Under the pieces are notes generated by a model that was not told the DNA's origin, ran no database searches, and saw only the letters and a list, made by a program, of their open reading frames with translations. Position numbers and translations under genes: made by a program. Positions 10,174-22,615 of a stretch of DNA of 64,000 bases are shown here, in pieces. The first letter of the stretch is position 1; the number at the start of each line of letters is the position of its first letter. Source of the DNA: Bretschneidera sinensis (Eukaryota > Streptophyta > Magnoliopsida > Brassicales > Akaniaceae); the NCBI GenBank assembly GCA_023935145.1, contig CM043702.1, positions 105,732,088 through 105,796,087 on the forward strand, read 5' to 3'.

Positions 10174-11868
10174 TGATAGATCGTTAATTTATTTGGTCAT
10201 CAAGAAACCCTGCAGAAGATTGTAGTAAAGTGATTAGTAAGGTATCGTTATTGGCCGGGGATTACGGGTACTCCTATACTAAAGAGTCATAAAAAAATGA
10301 ATTTGATTGGTTGGTTTAATTAGCAGTTTATAAACAAATATAAATCCTCATCTATTAACATATTGCACAAAATTAAGGGGGATTTTCATGATCTGATATT
10401 TTCTTTTTCGAATTTTACTAAGGAAATTAAAACAATTATTTACAGTTGATCATTTTCTCTCACAATTCAGGCAATCAAATTAATTAAATAACTAATCAAA
10501 TTGTTTCAATGTAGACAACAAATTCATGCCTCAATCATATATCAGAATTGAATCAAAGTGCAAGCCTAAAAAGATCATGCATTTTATAAATTCCTTCTTA
10601 GATAATCCCTAAGCTTAGGAAAAGTCCATCAGCTAGTTATTTTGTTTAAGCAATCAAGTTAATACTCAGCGCATCCTTACAATTACTTAAACAAATCATT
10701 AAGATCAAAAGGAATTATGACTCAATAACTTGTTCCTTATTCCTATGAAAAAGTCCATGGATAAAGAACATGTAATTTCTAGAACATTGGCTATTATTCA
10801 TAGTTTTTACCACTTTAAATCGTACTACGAATCAATTAAGTGATCGAAAGTGCGATTATGGCTTCAATGATTTGCAAAATCAAAGTTGTAGCTTTTTCCA
10901 CTAAAAATTGTACTCCAGATCAATTAGGAGTGCGATTATGGATAAAGAACATGCAATTTCCAGAACATTGGCTATTGTTCATAGCTTTTGTCACTTTAAA
11001 TCGTACTCCGAATCAATTAGGTGATCGAAAGTGCGATTATTGGCTTCAATAATTTACAATATCAAAGTTTTCAATATAATAGAACTGAAAATTCAACATA
11101 TGTAATAGAGATCATGAATTCATATATCTACATATCATGAACAATTCGAAATCATAAAATAATAAATATGAAAATTAACCAACTTATTGAATTAACAATA
11201 AACTCCAACATAAGAATCAAACTAAATATTCTTTAATCCAATAACAACCAAGTCTGAAACAATTAAAAAGAATAGTCGTAAGGGTTACACTTCTTTAACA
11301 CACTCAAGGAAGCATGAGATGTTAATGGTGATGATCCTCACGACTATGACTAATCAATGAAGCAGAACATAATCTGGAGAAGTCCTTATGTGCTCACAAT
11401 TGGAGATGGAAAGGTGGAGTGTTTCAACTTCTTGCTTCTTGAGTTGGAGTAGAGAGCTCTTCGAAAATATGATGAGAAAAGATCCCCTCAAAAAGGTTTT
11501 CAGTTTTGTATATATAGAATAGAAACTAGGGTTACGGCTGTGTACATGTGGGAGGAAAATTAAGGTGGCCGACTAGGCTTGTTTATAATGTAAATTAGGG
11601 TTGCAGCTGGGCTTAATTTGGAGAAAATTTTGGGTGGCTAGTTGGGCTTTAATTAGAAGGAAAATAATAGGTGGCCGGCTTATGGAAAATTAGGAGAGAA
11701 ATTAGGGTTTTGGGCTGTGCACAATGAGAATTAAAAATAGGTGGCTGGCTTGTGCAAAATTAGGAGAGAAATTAGGGTTTTGGGCTGTTCACAATTGGAA
11801 ATAAAAAATAGAGTTTCAGTTGGGCTTATTTAGAAGGTAAATTAATGACATGGGTATGTCTAACCTAA
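10174..11868 (-). repeat. ATH1-i 3' LTR, truncated in U3
   Basis: Ends, read on the minus strand, in GATCTATCA at 10174. Homology to the 5' LTR stops at about 11868 after taacctaa; the U3 start and PPT are deleted. TATA-like TATATATA near 11508-11517 on the minus strand. It lies inside the CHR1 pol gene. Confidence 0.8.
10761..11060. repeat. 181-bp direct repeat in ATH1 LTR
   Basis: Units starting ataaagaaca at 10761 and ataaagaaca at 10942 repeat the block cagaacattggctattgttc...tcgtactccgaatcaatta. A related repeated block is in the 5' LTR at about 14563-14885. The ATH1 LTR at 60598-62495 has a single unit, so the duplication is lineage-specific. Confidence 0.7.
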
Positions 11869-13218
11869 GTATAAGTGTAATATGCCACCCTTGAGTTAAT
11901 GCACAAATAGTATCAAATTTTACTTCTCACAATGCATCACTCTGGTTTTCACTCATTTAAATGTGGTGCTAGCTATACTAATCACTCAATCACCTGTGAA
12001 AGCAGTTTAAACCATAGGCTTGCTTGTGCACCCACTCTCCACATCAAAAACTGAACGTCAAAGGATTAGGAGGTCTTTGAAAAGGTTGTAATGGGGCTAA
12101 GGGGTCAAGGTTTCATAAGAAAGAAGAGAAAGGATATCACAAAATTTCCTCAAAACTAGAAAGCATTCAAAAACGTCATAAATAGATCATCATTATTAAG
12201 TACCCTGTTTCCATCACCCTAGGGCAGATTTCATCACTTTGGCTTTCAACTTACTTTAAAGACTCATAATGCTCACAATTCTTCAGAACTTGTATTCTTT
12301 GAATCACAACACTTCTTTTCATGTCCCTATTACTCCTTTTATCTTGTTTTCTTTTTTTTTTCTTTTTCTTTTTTTGAATTCTCAACCACCTTAGAACCAC
12401 ATGACATTCCCCCACTATTATGCTTTTCCACCATCTCCACATTACAAATCAACATAAACAAGATCTAAGCTCACTAGTTCTAAGGAAAAAAGGGAAGGTA
12501 AAGTGTTTAAGTTCATAAGGGTAAGTGATGTAGGCTAATGAAGAAAATAGGCTAATTCAGGCTCAAAAGGCTATCTAGGGGTCAAATCACGATCAGGACA
12601 AAGGCCATTTAGTCATGGTGGTAAAATCCTAATTTGCCTTCGTCTTCTCCAAATCTGAACATGTACGATCATCTCAAACGGTTTAAAGGCAAGTTCCAGA
12701 AAACATTATATTCACAAGATGCACTCAGAAGAGAATTTGAATTGATATGCATAATGAATCAATTATAAGGCTAAAAAAACTCACAATTAACTCTAAGACA
12801 ACAAATTACTCAAATCAAGGCAAATGTGTATCAAAATTTCCAAGTATGACTACAATATAAGCAAATTAACTCCGTTTCTTGTTTTATCTTTAAAATTATG
12901 CTCAAACTCTTTTAAAAACCATCTATCTTAAGAATCAGTTTCATCATTGAGTTGGAACGGGTCCAAAAAAAAACTCGATATGACTCAAAAAGATGTAAAT
13001 CCCTCCCCCACACTTGATTCCTACATTGTCCTCAATGTATATCAGAATAAGCATGTAATATAAAATATAAACATGGGCAAGGTATTTACGAAAATCACAC
13101 AAAACTGTGTTGATGGCTTCTCCACAGCTTCGTTTGAATTGGGTTGCCTCCCAAGCAGCACTTTAATGTTTACAATCTTTCAGCCTAGACTTTGTACCTC
13201 GTTTTTAGTCCTTTGTGA
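11869..13218 (-). other. ATH1-i non-coding 3' internal region
   Basis: No supported reading frame. On the + strand it holds ccctcccccacacttgattcctacattgtcctcaatg-type text near 13005-13035 and gggttgcctcccaagcagca near 13141, phrases I associate with the 3' non-coding part of plant Athila-like elements (memory, not searched). Pol is absent between gag and LTR. Confidence 0.5.
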
Positions 13219-13755
13219 GTGGCGCCTCTAGGAGGGGTACATCCTCCACAGTGTGCTCCACAAAAGCCTCATAGTACGGCTTCAAGGATCTTACCACTCC
13301 TTGTGGTAACAGCTTTAGCTTGCTCGATAATTGGGTTGGGAACAGTGTTGCTGGGCAATTTTCCACTCTCTGTTATCTTCCCCATGAAGTCCACCACTTG
13401 TCCCAATTGCTTCTTCAGCTCTTTGTCCACCTTGATTACCTTGAAACCCAACAAAGTTAAGAGACTCCCATCCTCCATTGTTGACTAGTTGGGGACATTG
13501 GTCAGTTGGATGCCCTTGAGTACAGCACACATCACAGACTTGAGCAACTTGTTGTACTTGTGCTTCATTCATGTTCAGTACCTAAGACAGAAGAGTAGAC
13601 ATTTGATTAACTTTTTCCTCAAGAGCAGAGTTAGAAGATACCTCATTCACCCCACGAGTAGAGTTTAACACTCTCTCGTATTGTTGATAATTAAGAGCAC
13701 GTTGAGCGAGCAACTCCTTAGCAACTTCAGGTGTTTTATCCACAAAAGAACAAAA
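13219..13755 (-). pseudogene. ATH1-i gag C-terminal remnant
   Basis: Minus-strand text runs from FVDKTPEVAKELLAQRALNY through a CCHC knuckle CDVCCTQGHPTDQC (about 13508-13549) to IIEQAKAVTTRSGKIL near 13290. It is homologous to the gag at 62722-64000, but the first roughly 265 residues are missing: the 5' leader joins directly to the codons for FVDKTP. A second deletion after GGQR shifts the frame. This knuckle keeps all four metal ligands, unlike the copy at 63690. Confidence 0.75.
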
Positions 13756-13956
13756 TCAAATGGTTTAAATATATATTAGTTAAAGTTTGAAATACAAATA
13801 ATAATGAGCTTCCCTTCATACAAACGTTACAAATGGTTTTAAGGAAGTCACATGCTAAAATTGCAATCAAGTAAAACATAAGGTATATTACATGCAAATT
13901 TTACAAGTAAGCATAATATTAACAAGTTAAATGACACCAAAGTATAGGGATTTGAA

Positions 13957-13975
13957 ATCCCCGGCAACGGCGCCA
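13957..13975 (-). other. PBS for tRNA-Asp (ATH1-i)
   Basis: Minus strand TGGCGCCGTTGCCGGGGAT, 2 bp after the LTR end; complementary to the 3' end of plant tRNA-Asp. Same site as 62498-62516. Confidence 0.9.
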
Positions 13976-13977
13976 TT

Positions 13978-15287
13978 TGATAGACCATTAATTTATTTGG
14001 TCATCAACAAACCTTATAGAAGATTGTAGTAAAGTGTATTAGTAGGGTATTGTTATTGGCTGGGGATTGCAGGTACTCCTATACTAAAGAGTCATAAAAA
14101 ATGAATTTGATTGGTTGGTTTAATTAGCAGTTTATAAACAAATATAAATCTTCATCTATTAACATACTGCACAAAATTAGGGGGTTTTCATGATAAGATT
14201 TTTTTTTTTTACAAATTTTACTAACGAAATTAAAGAACAATTATTTACAATTGATCATTTTCTCTCACAATTTAGGCAATCAAATTAATTAAATAACTAA
14301 TCAAATTGTTTCAATGTAGACAATGAATTCATGCCTCAATCACATATCAGAATTGAATCAAAGTGCAAGCCTAAAGAGATCATGCATTTTATAAATTCCT
14401 TCTTAGATAATCCCTAAGCTTAGGAAAAGTCTATCAGCTAGTTATTTTGTTTAAGCAATCAAGTTAATACTCAGTGCATCCTTACAATTACTTAAACAAA
14501 TCATTAAGATCAAAAGGAATTATGACTCAATAACTTGTTCCTTATTCCTATGAAAAAGTCCATGGATGAAGAACATGCAATTTCCAGAACATTGGCTATT
14601 GTTCATAACTTTTACCACTTTAAATCGTACTTCGGATAAATTAGGTGACCGAAAGTGCGATTATGGCTTCAACGACTTGCAAAATCAAAGTTGTAGCTTT
14701 TTCCACTTAAAATCGTACTCCAGATCAATTAGGAGTGCGATTATGGATAAAGAACTAAAAATTTAACATGGATGAAGAACATACAATTTCCAGAACATTG
14801 GCCATTGTTCATAGCTTTTGCCACTTTAAATCGTACTCCGGATCAATTAGGTGATCGAAAGTGCGATTATTGGCTTCAATGATTTGGAATATCAAAGTTT
14901 TCAATATAACAGAACTGAAAATTCAACATATGTAATAGAGATCATGAATTCATATATCTACATATCATGAACAATTTGAAATCATAAAACAATAAATCTG
15001 AAAATTAACCAACTCATTGAATTAACAATAAACTCCAACATAAGAATCAAACTAAATATTATATAATCCAATAACAATCAAGTCTGAAACAATTAAAAAG
15101 AATAGTCGTAAGGGTTACACTTCTTTAACACACTCAAGGAAGCTTGAGATGTTAATGGTGATGATCCTCATGGCTATGGTTGATCGATGGAGGAGAACAC
15201 AATCTGGAGAAGTCCTTATGTGCTCACAATTGGAGATGGAAAGGTGAAGTGTTTTAGCTTCTTGCTTCTTAAGTTGGAGTAGAGAGC
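13978..15287 (-). repeat. ATH1-i 5' LTR, U5-side half
   Basis: From the LTR end (TGATAGACC on + at 13978) to the LRD insertion. AGAGC at 15283-15287 is the target duplication. The rest of this LTR is 19687-20622. Confidence 0.85.
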
Positions 15288-16920
15288 TGATTACGCCCAA
15301 AGTATAACACGGTTATTATAGTACGGCTTTGGGGTGTCGAATGAATGAATGATAAAAGTTAAGTACAAAGGAAAATGTGTGAACCTTAAAATGAATGATA
15401 AAAGTTAAACTCAATATTTTTTAGCTTTGATGGTGAAATAATGTAAAGGAAAATTGCATAAATGTAAATGAAATATAAATGAGAAATAACAAGGTTCCGG
15501 GAATCCTCCTTAGGTTTGTTCCCTATTTCCACTCTTGATTCAATTAATTTTATATCATTGCAAGTTTCAACTCCCAAACAATCAATTGGAATATATTCAA
15601 TCAAGCACATTTACAACTCTTATATAATTGCTACGAATTAATCATTGATTTCGGTTCATGCACACACGACCGATCTTAAAGATTATCAAGAAACGACAAT
15701 ATATCTTAAAAGACAATATCGCAGTAATGGACAATCAATAAGATAAATCTACCAGAATCAATCACATCCAAGCAACCTCAATGGAGGAGAAGGATGCAAT
15801 CACCGGATTAAGAGAGTCTAAAAGAAGAAGAATAAAAAGTACATCTATCACATGAACTCAAATCTTCTTACTTAATCAATGAATAATTCATAAACAATAT
15901 TTAACAATAAATCCGTACAACTGAATCAAGAACAAGAAATCCCTAACGATTCATCCCTTTCCCATGTAAAATGATTAGTTGGCCATGGAAATCAAGGTGG
16001 AAGAACAATAAGGATGCTCTCCCCTTGATTTGGCCATGGAGTTCAAGGTGGATGAACAATATTTATGTTCTCCCCTTGATTTGCAACTAAAGAAAACTTA
16101 GAAATAAAATGGAAGAATGCTGGATTTGGATCCCTTGAATCCTCTCTTTTTTCTCTCTTCCTTGCTTTCTCTCTTCAATGCTCAGCTGCACACTCCATAA
16201 AGATATTTTTATAGAGAATGAGGGGGGTGTTTTGGTCTTGGAGAATTTCATTTGCTCGCCCTAATCCGGTCAAGAGGCGAGTGAGCCGTGCTGTGCGCCT
16301 GGACCTGCTGTGCGTCTGGGCCTGCTGTGCTGGCCTGAACTGTTTCCACTAAAACTGCCATAACTTTCTCTAGAAAAATCCTTTTTACGAACCGTAAAAT
16401 TCTCCAGAAATTAGACTTCTGGATATTTCTAAGCATATATGGCTCATCATCTGGTTCTTCCTACATCAATACAGTTTAATCTGCAAAGATGATTGATCTG
16501 TGCGGGAAATTCTGGCAATTCAGTGAAACTCCTTCAGCTTGTATGCAGAAGTGCACACACTAGTGTGCCTACCCTTAACTTGATCCAAAGTGATGCACAC
16601 ACTTGTGTGCAGTCTTTTAGCTTACTTTACTTTATTAGTCCAGCCTTGATTTAGACTTTAACCATCTTTGAATCATGTTTGGATATGTCTAAACCTTGGA
16701 CAAAAATGAGCACCGACACCCAAGATCTTTTGGTGCTTTAAACATGGATCGCTTTATTATCTCTTTTGTACTCAAAGCACCTAAAAATGCATCGAATTAA
16801 GTCAATGATTTATGAATATCACTTTAGAGTTATCAATATGTAAAAGTGTGATTATGACCGAGATCAACCATAAAATGTTAACAATTAAGTATTGTTTAAA
16901 TGCATTTTATGACTCTCATC
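15288..16920 (-). repeat. LRD 3' LTR
   Basis: 1633 bp. Minus-strand TATA-like CTATAAAAATATC at 16202-16214, with a GC-rich stretch upstream of it (16254-16340; short palindromes gtgcacacactagtgtgc at 16551). The segment 16350-16500 is shared with the otherwise different LTR at 22465-22615. The PPT is probably the G-rich run opposite cccaaccccc at 16921-16930. Confidence 0.75.
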
Positions 16921-18529
16921 CCAACCCCCAACTAGCTTATTGCTAGTCCCTAGCAATTCAAGCGAAAGGCATGAAATGAATTCTTTATTTAGAAATCAAA
17001 GCAAAATACAGCAATGTTGGCGTTAACCAAGAGTGATTCAAAAATCTTATCTCAAAAATCATGCATAACATACAGCACATAGAATCATTAAATATCACTC
17101 AGGTCCAAAAATAATCCAAATGTCAACCTTAAAATCGTTATCGACTCTTACCATCCATCTTACCACAATACATTAGTCCGAACACCCGGATGATTTTATG
17201 CACAACATAGCATGAATACAAGTCTTGGCCTCTAAAAACATATTAATTTACGTGACATCAATCACAAATCAAACTCCATATGCTCACTTTTCAAATCACT
17301 CTCCACTATGTAGAAAAATCACACTTCATCGGATCAATAGGTCTTTAATAAGCTTGCAATGTTAGGCTAAGGTAAAGGTCAAGAAAGAATGGGAAAGTTT
17401 AAACAAATAAAATAACTAAGTCTCTTAATTTAAACACAACCACTGTAAGCACAAGATAACCTTACTTCAACACCCAACTCTTTCAACCATTTTTCGAGCA
17501 TTTCTCGCAATAAATCACCATTTTTTTTTCTTTTCTTCTTTCTTTGTCATAATTCATTTTTTCTCATTTTTTTTATTTTTTATTTTGGCATAAGACCATT
17601 CACCTCCTCTTTCATTCTTTTCTTTTCTTTTCCACAACCTTCAACTTATCTCTTTTAATGTACTTGGGTTATGGTAGTAATATTTTCTCATATTTCCACC
17701 CTTACTCCTTTTAAGTGCTTCTCACAACATGTGTATAACTAAGTTCTTTTAAAAGAGAGGTAAGGATAAAATATTTTTAGGCTCATAAAGGTAAGTAAAT
17801 GGTTTATCGAAAGAAACAAGGCTCAATTTTTCTTTTCAAGAAAAAGACTCAAATAGGTGACTAGCGATAAATATAATAAGGGTAAGTTTAAAAAGGCTCA
17901 AACGGTCCAAAAATGGCCTATATCATATCCTAAGTAGTGTGCATTCTATGATTTTCGCCTCAAGTGATTATCAAATAAGTTCTAGAGCTTGTAGAGACCG
18001 CAAAAGTATTCACAAAACAATCGCGCATAAAACTTCTCCAAATGCTTTAGACTAATCATGCAATCTTACCATAAACCAGAGTCTCAAACCAAAGGAAAAT
18101 TGACACTTAATTTATTCTCAAAGCGAAGCAAGATTTAACTTCTTCTAAATGCTATATGCTATCTCGATTAAGCTCATATCATTGACATGTGAATTAACTT
18201 CAAGGCTAACACAAAGCATGCTAAAAACAAACAAACATTTTTTTTTATCCTAACAACGACAAGAAAGAAAGTGACACCAAGTAGTTCAATGAAAAAAAGA
18301 AAAGAAATGTGTTTCCTCCACCCCCAACCTAAACATTGCATTGACCTTAATGTAAAATAAAAAGGAAAGGAAACTCCATGTGTGGCCAAAAATACACAGA
18401 AGCTGAAAATTGCGCACTACCAATTGAACTGCATACCGTTCTTTTCGCTGAAATCAACTAGAAACTAAAAATTAAAATAGACTTAACACAACCAAAATTC
18501 TAAGTTAATAAAGACTTAACAACAAAATG
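16921..18529 (-). other. LRD interior, non-coding
   Basis: I see no supportable protein. It begins with the PPT-like stretch and the text ctagcttattgctagtccctagcaa, similar in wording to the 3' internal region of ATH2 at 36236-36270. Poly-T/C tracts lie at 17520-17640. The 5' part with PBS is deleted. Confidence 0.5.
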
Positions 18530-19681
18530 GAGGAGAAGGATGCAATCACCGGATTAAGAGAGTCTAAAAGAAGAAGAATAAAAAGTACATCTATCACATG
18601 AACTCAAATCTTCTTACTTAATCAATGAATAATTCATAAACAATATTTAACAAGAAATCCGTACAACTGAATCAAGAACAGGAAATAAAGAATAAGAAAT
18701 CCCTAAAGATTCATCCCTTTCCCTTGTAAAATGATTAGTTGGCCATGAAAATCAAGGTGGAAGAACAATAAGGATGCTCTCCCCTTGATTTGGCCATGGA
18801 GTTCAAGGTGGATGAACAATATGGATGTTCTCCCCTTGATTTGCAACTAAAGAAAACTTAGAAATAAAATGGAAGAATGCTGGATTTGGATCCCTTGAAT
18901 CCTCTCTTTTTTCTCTCTTCCTTGCTTTCTCTCTTCAATTCTCAGCTGCACACTCTATAAAGATATATTTATAGAGCATGAGGGGGGTGTTTTGGTCTTG
19001 GAGAATTTCATTTGCTCGCCCTAATCCGGTCAAGAGGCGAGTGGGCCGTGCTGTGCGCCTGGACCTGCTGTGCGTCTGGGCCTGCTGTGCTGGCCTGAAC
19101 TGTTTCCACTAAAACTGCCATAACTTTCTCTAGAAAAATCATTTTTATGAACCGTAAAATTCTCCAGAAAATAGACTTCAGGATCTTTCTAATCATATAT
19201 GGTTCATCATCTGGTTCTTCCTACATCAATACATTTTAATCTGCAAAGGTGATTGATCTGTGCGGGAAATTCTGGCAATTCAGTGAAACTCTTTCAGCTT
19301 GTATGCAGAAGTGCACACACTAGTGTGCCTACCCTTAACTTGCTCCAAAGTGATGCACACACTTGTGTGCAGTCTTTTAGCTTACTGTAATTTATTACTC
19401 CTACCTTGGTTTAGACTTTAACCATCTTTGAATAATGTTTGGACATGTCTAAACCTTGGACAAAAACGAGCACCGACACCCAAGATCATTTGGTGCTTTA
19501 AACATGGATCGCTTTATTATCTCTTTTGTACTCAAAGCACTTGAAAATGCATCGAATTAAGTCAATGATTTATGAATATCACTTTAGATTTAACAACATG
19601 TAAAAGTGTGATTATGACCGAGATCAACCCTAAAATGTTAACAAATAAGTATTGTTTAGATGCATTTTATGACTCTCATCA
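18530..19681 (-). repeat. LRD 5' LTR, U5 end deleted
   Basis: Matches 15779-16920 from atggaggagaaggatgcaat onward. About 490 bp of the LTR end and the PBS are missing and the break is joined to interior sequence. TATA-like box on the minus strand at about 18962-18974. Confidence 0.8.
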
Positions 19682-19686
19682 AGAGC

Positions 19687-20622
19687 TCTCCGAAAAGATG
19701 ATGAGAAAAGATCCCCTCAAAAGGGTTTTCAACTTTGTATATATAAAAGAGAAACTAGGGTTGCGGCTATGTACATGTGGGAGAACAATTGAGGTGGCCG
19801 GCTAAGCTTGTTTAGAATGTAAATTAGGGTTGCGGCTGGGCTTAATTTGGAGAGAATTTTGGGTGGCCGGCTGAGCTTTAATTAGAAGGAAAATAATAGG
19901 TGACTGGCTTGTGCAAAATTAGGAGAGAAATTAGGGTTTTAGGCTGTGCACAATTGGAAATAAAAAATAGGGTTTCGGTTGGGCTTATTTAGAAGGTAAA
20001 TTAATGACATGTGTATATCTAACCTAACATGGGCCTGCCCAACAAAAATCACATAATACTTTTGTCAACTAAGCAAGGTGCAAGGTCCAAGCCCAAAGTG
20101 GAAGAAAATTCAGATGCAACAGCCTACTAGGTTTCGGCCCATCATAACAGGCTCAAACAATATCCTTTTTGAGACTTTCTTAGGTCCAAATTAAAGTTCA
20201 AGACGTCATCTTTCCAACCCAACAAGTTTTAGCCCATTTATGTATGCATGCAAGAAGATATGACCATTTTAAATCTGGTTGTTAGGTTATCCCGAAATTC
20301 CAAGGTGGAAATTCTCTACAAAGAAATCAGAAAATAATAAATAAGGAAAGTTTCCATAATTAGAAAAGGAAAGATATCAAAAAGGCAAGTTTCCAAATTA
20401 GGAAAGTTTCTTAGAATGATAAGACTATTTTCTTGATTCACTTAGATTTCCTAAAGTAACTAAGAAAACTCATCTTTTGCACCATCTTTTCCCATTCCCA
20501 TGTTCACAAGCTCTCTGAACACTAAGAATAGAAACTAAGCTCAAAATAACAAAATTAAGAGAATTATGAAGCCAAATAGGGTAGAAAATGTATTAAAATT
20601 ATCACACAAAGTGTTCCTACCA
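19687..20622 (-). repeat. ATH1-i 5' LTR, U3-side half
   Basis: Continues 13978-15287 after LRD. Minus-strand TATA-like box around 19737-19747. The block 20008-20300 is the source-type sequence for the segment captured in CHR1b LTRs, and is inverted relative to the ATH1 LTR at 60598. Confidence 0.75.
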
Positions 20623-20627
20623 AAATA

Positions 20628-20824
20628 TTTCCAGCACAAAGGCGTTCAAAGTTACTTCCTAAAGGAGATAGGCCTTTTAAAGTCCTTAAGCACATCAATG
20701 ACAATGCATACAAATTAGATTTGCCAAGTGAGTACAATGTTAGTGCCACTTTCAATGTTTCTGATTCAAGACCTTTTGATGTAGGTGATAATTTGAGGAC
20801 AAATCCTTTTCAAGAGGAGGGGAA
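20628..20824 (+). pseudogene. CHR1-i pol tail after ATH1
   Basis: Resumes the frame broken at 10173: [20 protein letters not shown], then [20 protein letters not shown] and the Asp-rich end [15 protein letters not shown]. The last codons overlap the PPT (20812-20824). It is the C-terminal end of integrase. The frame runs on into the LTR (NDEDPA) but shifts soon after, where other copies read NKWEADP. Confidence 0.8.
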
Positions 20825-21552
20825 TGATGAGGACCCGGCTAACAATGGGAGGCGGATCCTATTCAAGTTCAAATTGGTCCTGTTACAAGGGCTCGAGATA
20901 AAAGGTTTAAGGAAACTCTCAATGGGCTGATTCAACACATTTGGGCTAAGAATCATCTTTGGGGTCCCAAGGATGATGTTATACGTGATCCACAAGGATG
21001 GGTTTCCATAATTCAAGCTTTGGAATAATCTAGCAACTCAAGATTGTGAATTAAAATCTTAGTTTCCCAAAATTAGAGACTTACTCGTTTTGGTTGGCTC
21101 ATCAAGGAAAATGGCTAACTGCAATTTTTCTTATTACAGTTTTTTAATTGTTTCCTTATTAATTTAATTGTTGAATTGTAAGGCATGCATGCCAAGTTAG
21201 GAACTTTCATTATTTGGATTTTAGGTTACCAGAATTCTAGTATGAAACCTATTCCTTAGTTTCCTTTTTCTAATTGGTTACAAATTCCTTAGATTCCTTT
21301 TTCTAATTGGTTACGAATTCTCATGTATTTAAATAGCTATTGACTTTTTGGAATAAGACAATTCAGATTTGATTCATACTTTGTGAGAAAAAATTCTCTT
21401 TAGTTCTTTTAGAACTTCTGAACTTATTGGAGTCTCTGTGGCGTTCATCTTCGACTTATCAATCAATCCTTCCATAATTGATTGTGGCGTCTTCATTATA
21501 CCAAGGTTCTTGCTTCAATATAAGCAACGGGTCGCGGTATCACATAAATCTG
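20825..21552 (+). repeat. CHR1-i 3' LTR, truncated
   Basis: Starts TGATGAGGACCCGG immediately after PPT AAGAGGAGGGGAA. It runs through U3 (pol-tail codons to 21027) into U5 and is cut after cataaatctg by an ATH2-like LTR. The missing U5 end is not found elsewhere on this strand. Confidence 0.85.
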
Positions 21553-22615
21553 TGTTTTGAGTTTTAAATTACTCGCAAGCGCACGAGTCGTTTGCAATAT
21601 ATTGTTATACAAGTGCGAGGTTGAATCCACAGGGAATTGCGTTGTGAAAATGCATTTTTATCTAAACTAAACCTATTTTAACCTAGTTCAAAATTTTGAG
21701 TTGTATTATGCAAAGAGTATAAACTAAACTAAATTGATTTAAAACAAATAATAAAAATACTAAGGTTTCTGAATCCACTGCACCAAAGTAAAGCATATAT
21801 TTTCATGTTCTATATAAAAATAATCTATCAAATCATTCCATGAATCCACCATTATACAAATCACAGAAAATTCTCAAACTAAACCAAAACCATCCAATGT
21901 ATCCGTTTAAAAATCATAATGGATATCTAATCTAATTTGAATGATCCGTTGTATCTAGTAGATGAAACACAAGGAATATCCAATTGAACAATTTAAAAGC
22001 AATCAATCATAAGATTTTACTCAAATAATTGAACAGAACATTTATGCTAAAAATATCAGAATTGTATGAACAAATCTGAAAATATTATGCCAAACAATGG
22101 TGAGACTTCATCTTTAACCTTAGATGAAGATTTAGCCTCTTATAATTATAGTTCATAATAAAAGTGTTACACATTAAACTTTAAAACTAAAAGAAATAAA
22201 TTAAAACTGACTATACATTGGGAGAAATTTCACTCGTTGTTGTGTGGTGCTTCCTCTCTTAGTAGCAAAGCTTTCGAAATCCACCAGAATGCTAATAGAA
22301 GCCCTCCGGATTGCACACCGATTGCTTCAGTGAGGTAGGGCTTTTATAGAGAAACTCATGAGTGCAATGTGTTTCAAATTCTATGTGGGATACTACCCAA
22401 GTGCACTCGATCATAATCTTGTGCGCTCGAGCGCAGCATGGTGCACTACCTGACCTTTGTCTATTAAAACTGCCATAACTTTCTCTAGAAAAATCATTTT
22501 TATGAGCTGTAAAATTCCCCAGAAAATAGATATCTTGATCTTTCCAAGAATATATGGCTCATCTCCTGGTTCTTCCTGAATCAATACAGTTTAATCCACT
22601 AAGATGACTGATCTG
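21553..22615 (-). repeat. ATH2-like LTR, truncated, chimeric U3
   Basis: TGTTTTGAGTTTTAAATTACTC at the start matches the ATH2 LTR ends at 34977 and 39424 on the + strand. Minus-strand TATA box TATAAAAG starts at 22348. An snRNA-type upstream element with one mismatch (ATCCCACATAG) is at 22381-22391, 32 bp away. CGCTCGAGCG palindromes lie at 22388-22445. From 22465 the sequence changes to the segment shared with LRD (16350-16500). The LTR is then cut by COP1. Confidence 0.75.

Larger units (their letters stand above)
15288..19681 (-). mobile_element. LRD: non-coding large-LTR element
   Basis: 4394 bp, TGATTACGCCC...CTCATCA on the + strand, flanked by AGAGC at 15283-15287 and 19682-19686; removing it restores the ATH1 LTR sequence seen at about 11450-11470. 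LTRs are 15288-16920 and a truncated 18530-19681. The 1.6 kb interior has no recognisable gag or pol, so this is LARD-like and non-autonomous. Orientation (minus) follows from the TGGGCGTAATCA LTR end, which appears in + orientation at 26474-26485. Confidence 0.8.
10174..20622 (-). mobile_element. ATH1-i Athila-like element inserted in CHR1 pol
   Basis: Starts TGATAGATC and ends CCTACCA on the + strand. It is flanked by aaaga (10169-10173) and aaata (20623-20627), a 5-bp target duplication with one change. Joining the flanks restores the CHR1 frame seen in other copies. The element reads on the minus strand: 5' LTR 20622-13978 (interrupted by LRD), tRNA-Asp PBS 13975-13957, gag scrap, about 1.3 kb without coding sequence, and a 3' LTR 11868-10174 that lacks its U3 start. 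No pol remains. Confidence 0.85.
6941..21552 (+). mobile_element. CHR1-i gypsy element, split by ATH1
   Basis: 5' LTR 6941-7727, PBS 7730, shortened gag, protease and RT to 10173, 10.4 kb of nested ATH1 (10174-20622), then the pol tail 20628-20824, PPT and 3' LTR 20825-21552, itself cut by an ATH2-like LTR. The first bases of the 5' LTR (TGATGA) are replaced by CHR2 integrase, the two sharing GGACAC at the joint. RNase H and most of integrase are missing, as in the other CHR1 copies. The family looks like a CRM/Galadriel-type chromovirus from its RT; I infer this from memory of the families, without a search. Confidence 0.8.

Noticed and set aside
16240..16436. Repeated 62-codon minus-strand frame (also 19008-19196) as a small gene
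   Set aside because: It lies in U3 of the two LRD LTRs; the repeat is LTR identity and the frame has no known motif.
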